Shown: one piece after another, positions 62,868-64,000 of the stretch | Layout of the letters: every line of letters begins with the position of its first letter | Position numbering within the stretch: position 1 is the first letter of the stretch | Source: Franconibacter pulveris DSM 19144 | Lineage (GTDB): Bacteria; Pseudomonadota; Gammaproteobacteria; Enterobacterales; Enterobacteriaceae | Length of the DNA stretch: 64,000 nucleotides | Direction of reading: 5' to 3' | Assembly (NCBI GenBank): GCA_000621185.1 | Contig: JHYZ01000019.1 | Coordinates: 23,044 to 87,043, forward strand | Made by a program: the position numbers and the translations under genes | Notes under the pieces: generated by a model | What the model saw: only the letters and a program-made list of their open reading frames with translations | Told to the model about the DNA's origin: nothing | The model's database searches: none

Positions 62868-63527
62868 ATTAACCTGTTGCTCAACGCGTAATATTGTTGA
62901 GTTGCGCCCTGTCCGTTTCTGGCGCATGGCCGTTAGCTCGCTGTCAGCAGCAATTAAAAAGCAATATCTTCGTATGTACATCATTTAATAAGCAGTGCGC
63001 CGCGCAGTTTTAATATCCTGGAAAACATGTTGTAGCGAAACCAGGGGGCGGCGTTCAGACCGTCGCAAAACCGTCATCGACAATGAACTCCGCTAATGAA
63101 ACTACCTGGTAAGACTTTTCTCCTGGACGGAGCCTGCCATGAATAAGACGTTTCTATTAGTGCCACCCCGGTTAGCAACGCATATCCTTCAGCCAGTTTC
63201 ACTTGCTGAACACATCCTCAAGCCCTGTCATATTTGATGATGCCGGGCTTGGCGGGTGTGTCGCAGACCCAGCTCTGGCCGTAAAACGATAAGACATTCA
63301 CCATCACAATATCCTCCTGAGCTGTCCACCCATTCAAATACAGGCTGCTGCGTACGGAATAACGCGCAAGCAGAGTCATACCACTTCCGCAGCCGGACGC
63401 TATGTCCGGTTTTAACACAACTAACAACGACGAAGCTGCCCCTCGTAGAGCACATTGTGCCGCCGCGTCGCAAGTGAATGCAGCAGCCCGTATCCGTTGA
63501 AAAAACATGAGATGTGAGGGCCTTATC
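62868..63527. other. AT-richer intergenic region before pgaB
   Basis: 660 bases with no recognised gene. There is no trace of pgaA in either strand. It contains the 28-codon minus-strand frame listed next, and several short overlapping frames I do not believe. Confidence 0.5.
63218..63304 (-). CDS. possible 28-residue small protein
   Basis: ATG-to-TGA frame (MVNVLSFYGQSWVCDTPAKP...) with a perfect AGGAGG box 8 bases upstream of the ATG, an arrangement unlikely to be accidental but not proof. I do not recognise the product. Confidence 0.35.
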   Translation of the reverse strand: MVNVLSFYGQSWVCDTPAKPGIIKYDRA

Positions 63528-64000
63528 ATGCTGAGATATCTACTGCATACGAGTCTGCTGATTGCAGCCTGGATGTTGCTCACCGCCTGTAGCCATTCGG
63601 TAAATTCGCGTTTTGTCGCCCCGGCAAAGAGGCCTGAGACAATAGCGTCCCGCCCCTGGCCGCCTAACCGCTTTCTCGTCATTGCCTATCACGATGTGGA
63701 AGACGACGGGGCGGACCAGCGCTACATGTCAGTGCGCACCAGCGCGCTCAACGATCAGATGGTCTGGCTTAAGCGCAACGACTACCGGCCGGTGAGCGTG
63801 CAGCAGATCCTGGATGCCCGCAACGGCGGCGCGCCCCTGCCGCCAAAAGCGGTGCTGCTGACCTTCGATGACGGCTACAGCAGTTTCTATACCCGCGTAT
63901 GGCCGCTGCTGAAAGCCTATAACTGGCCCGCCCTGTGGGCGCCGGTCGGCATCTGGGTCAGCACGCCGGAGAACAAAAAGGTCGATTTCGGCGGCCTGCC
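63528..64000 (+). CDS. pgaB: poly-beta-1,6-N-acetylglucosamine N-deacetylase PgaB (5' part)
   Basis: The first 157 codons; the gene runs off the window. A lipoprotein signal peptide with lipobox LLTAC is followed by FLVIAYHDVEDDGADQRYMS and LTFDDGYSSFYTRVWPLL, matching E. coli PgaB, including the metal-binding Asp-Asp of the deacetylase domain. In biofilm PNAG export, PgaB partially deacetylates the polymer in the periplasm. The usual partner pgaA is not upstream. Confidence 0.93.
   Translation, partial: MLRYLLHTSLLIAAWMLLTACSHSVNSRFVAPAKRPETIASRPWPPNRFLVIAYHDVEDDGADQRYMSVRTSALNDQMVWLKRNDYRPVSVQQILDARNGGAPLPPKAVLLTFDDGYSSFYTRVWPLLKAYNWPALWAPVGIWVSTPENKKVDFGGL

Noticed and set aside
63139..63240. 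Short ATG frame (MNKTFLLVPPRL...) upstream of pgaB
   Set aside because: A GGAG is present but composition is not convincing and nothing resembling pgaA or a known small toxin is seen.
1..64000. Mobile elements, CRISPR arrays, tRNA or rRNA genes
   Set aside because: No transposase or integrase, no regularly spaced repeats and no cloverleaf-like sequence was noticed in either strand; a tRNAscan run would settle the last point.

Overview
The window is about 58% GC and carries a dense Enterobacteriaceae gene set. Recognisable Escherichia-type genes (mdtJ, mdtI, ydgD, ydgU, yecA, yafE, pgaB, umuD) are mixed with catabolic operons found in Klebsiella, Enterobacter and Cronobacter (ribitol rbtDK, a type-2 leuA, a CitA-like tricarboxylate symporter). 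I read it as chromosome of Cronobacter or a close relative; the genus is an inference. I saw no rRNA, tRNA, CRISPR array, transposase or prophage structural gene.

Layout. 1-3.5 kb: the 3' end of an alpha-glucan phosphorylase, then two UspA-like stress genes flanking a MerR-like regulator. 3.9-8.8 kb: a DMT exporter, an oxalate/formate-type MFS carrier, an alpha/beta hydrolase and an AraC regulator. 8.8-13.8 kb: a stand-alone type-2 2-isopropylmalate synthase, divergent from a citrate/tricarboxylate symporter that is followed by a ModA-like periplasmic protein resembling aconitate isomerase, and a LysR regulator. 14.3-20.8 kb: an enolase-superfamily acid-sugar dehydratase in an operon with a complete Dpp/Opp-type ABC importer. 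20.8-27.9 kb: an HAAAP amino-acid permease, then a SIS / BadF-type kinase / YfcC-type carrier operon, divergent from an unusual regulator that joins an AbiEi-antitoxin-like N-terminus to a winged helix and a ROK domain.

28.9-33.5 kb: an NHS-type MFS carrier, a TIM-barrel isomerase/epimerase, a Gfo/Idh dehydrogenase and a LacI repressor, with two palindromic operators in front. 33.9-39.6 kb: a ribose-type ABC importer followed by ribitol dehydrogenase and D-ribulokinase, a ribitol pathway fed by an ABC system rather than the RbtT MFS carrier. 39.9-44.9 kb: a GAF-GGDEF cyclase, an XRE/MmyB-type regulator divergent from yafE, two GNAT acetyltransferases and a LysR regulator. 45-49.4 kb: a second SIS / kinase / transporter operon (here a ROK kinase and a sugar porter), divergent from a DeoR regulator. 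Three matching operator-like sites lie between them. 49.5-56.7 kb: an orphan SOS-controlled umuD, an SDR, mdtJI with a long leader, a CHASE4-GGDEF-EAL protein, ydgD, ydgU and yecA. 56.9-60.9 kb: an AaeXAB-like aromatic-acid efflux operon with a divergent AraC regulator. 60.9-64 kb: a PanE-like reductase behind a decayed DMT transporter, an AT-richer segment with an alpha/beta hydrolase, and the 5' end of pgaB with no pgaA in front of it.

The theme is an accessory catabolic region. At least six uptake-plus-catabolism modules sit next to their own one-component regulators (LysR, ROK, LacI, DeoR, AraC), interspersed with c-di-GMP enzymes and conserved chromosomal blocks. The most unusual items are the AbiEi-ROK fusion regulator, the DeoR triple operator, the aconitate-isomerase-like pair and the orphan LexA-boxed umuD.
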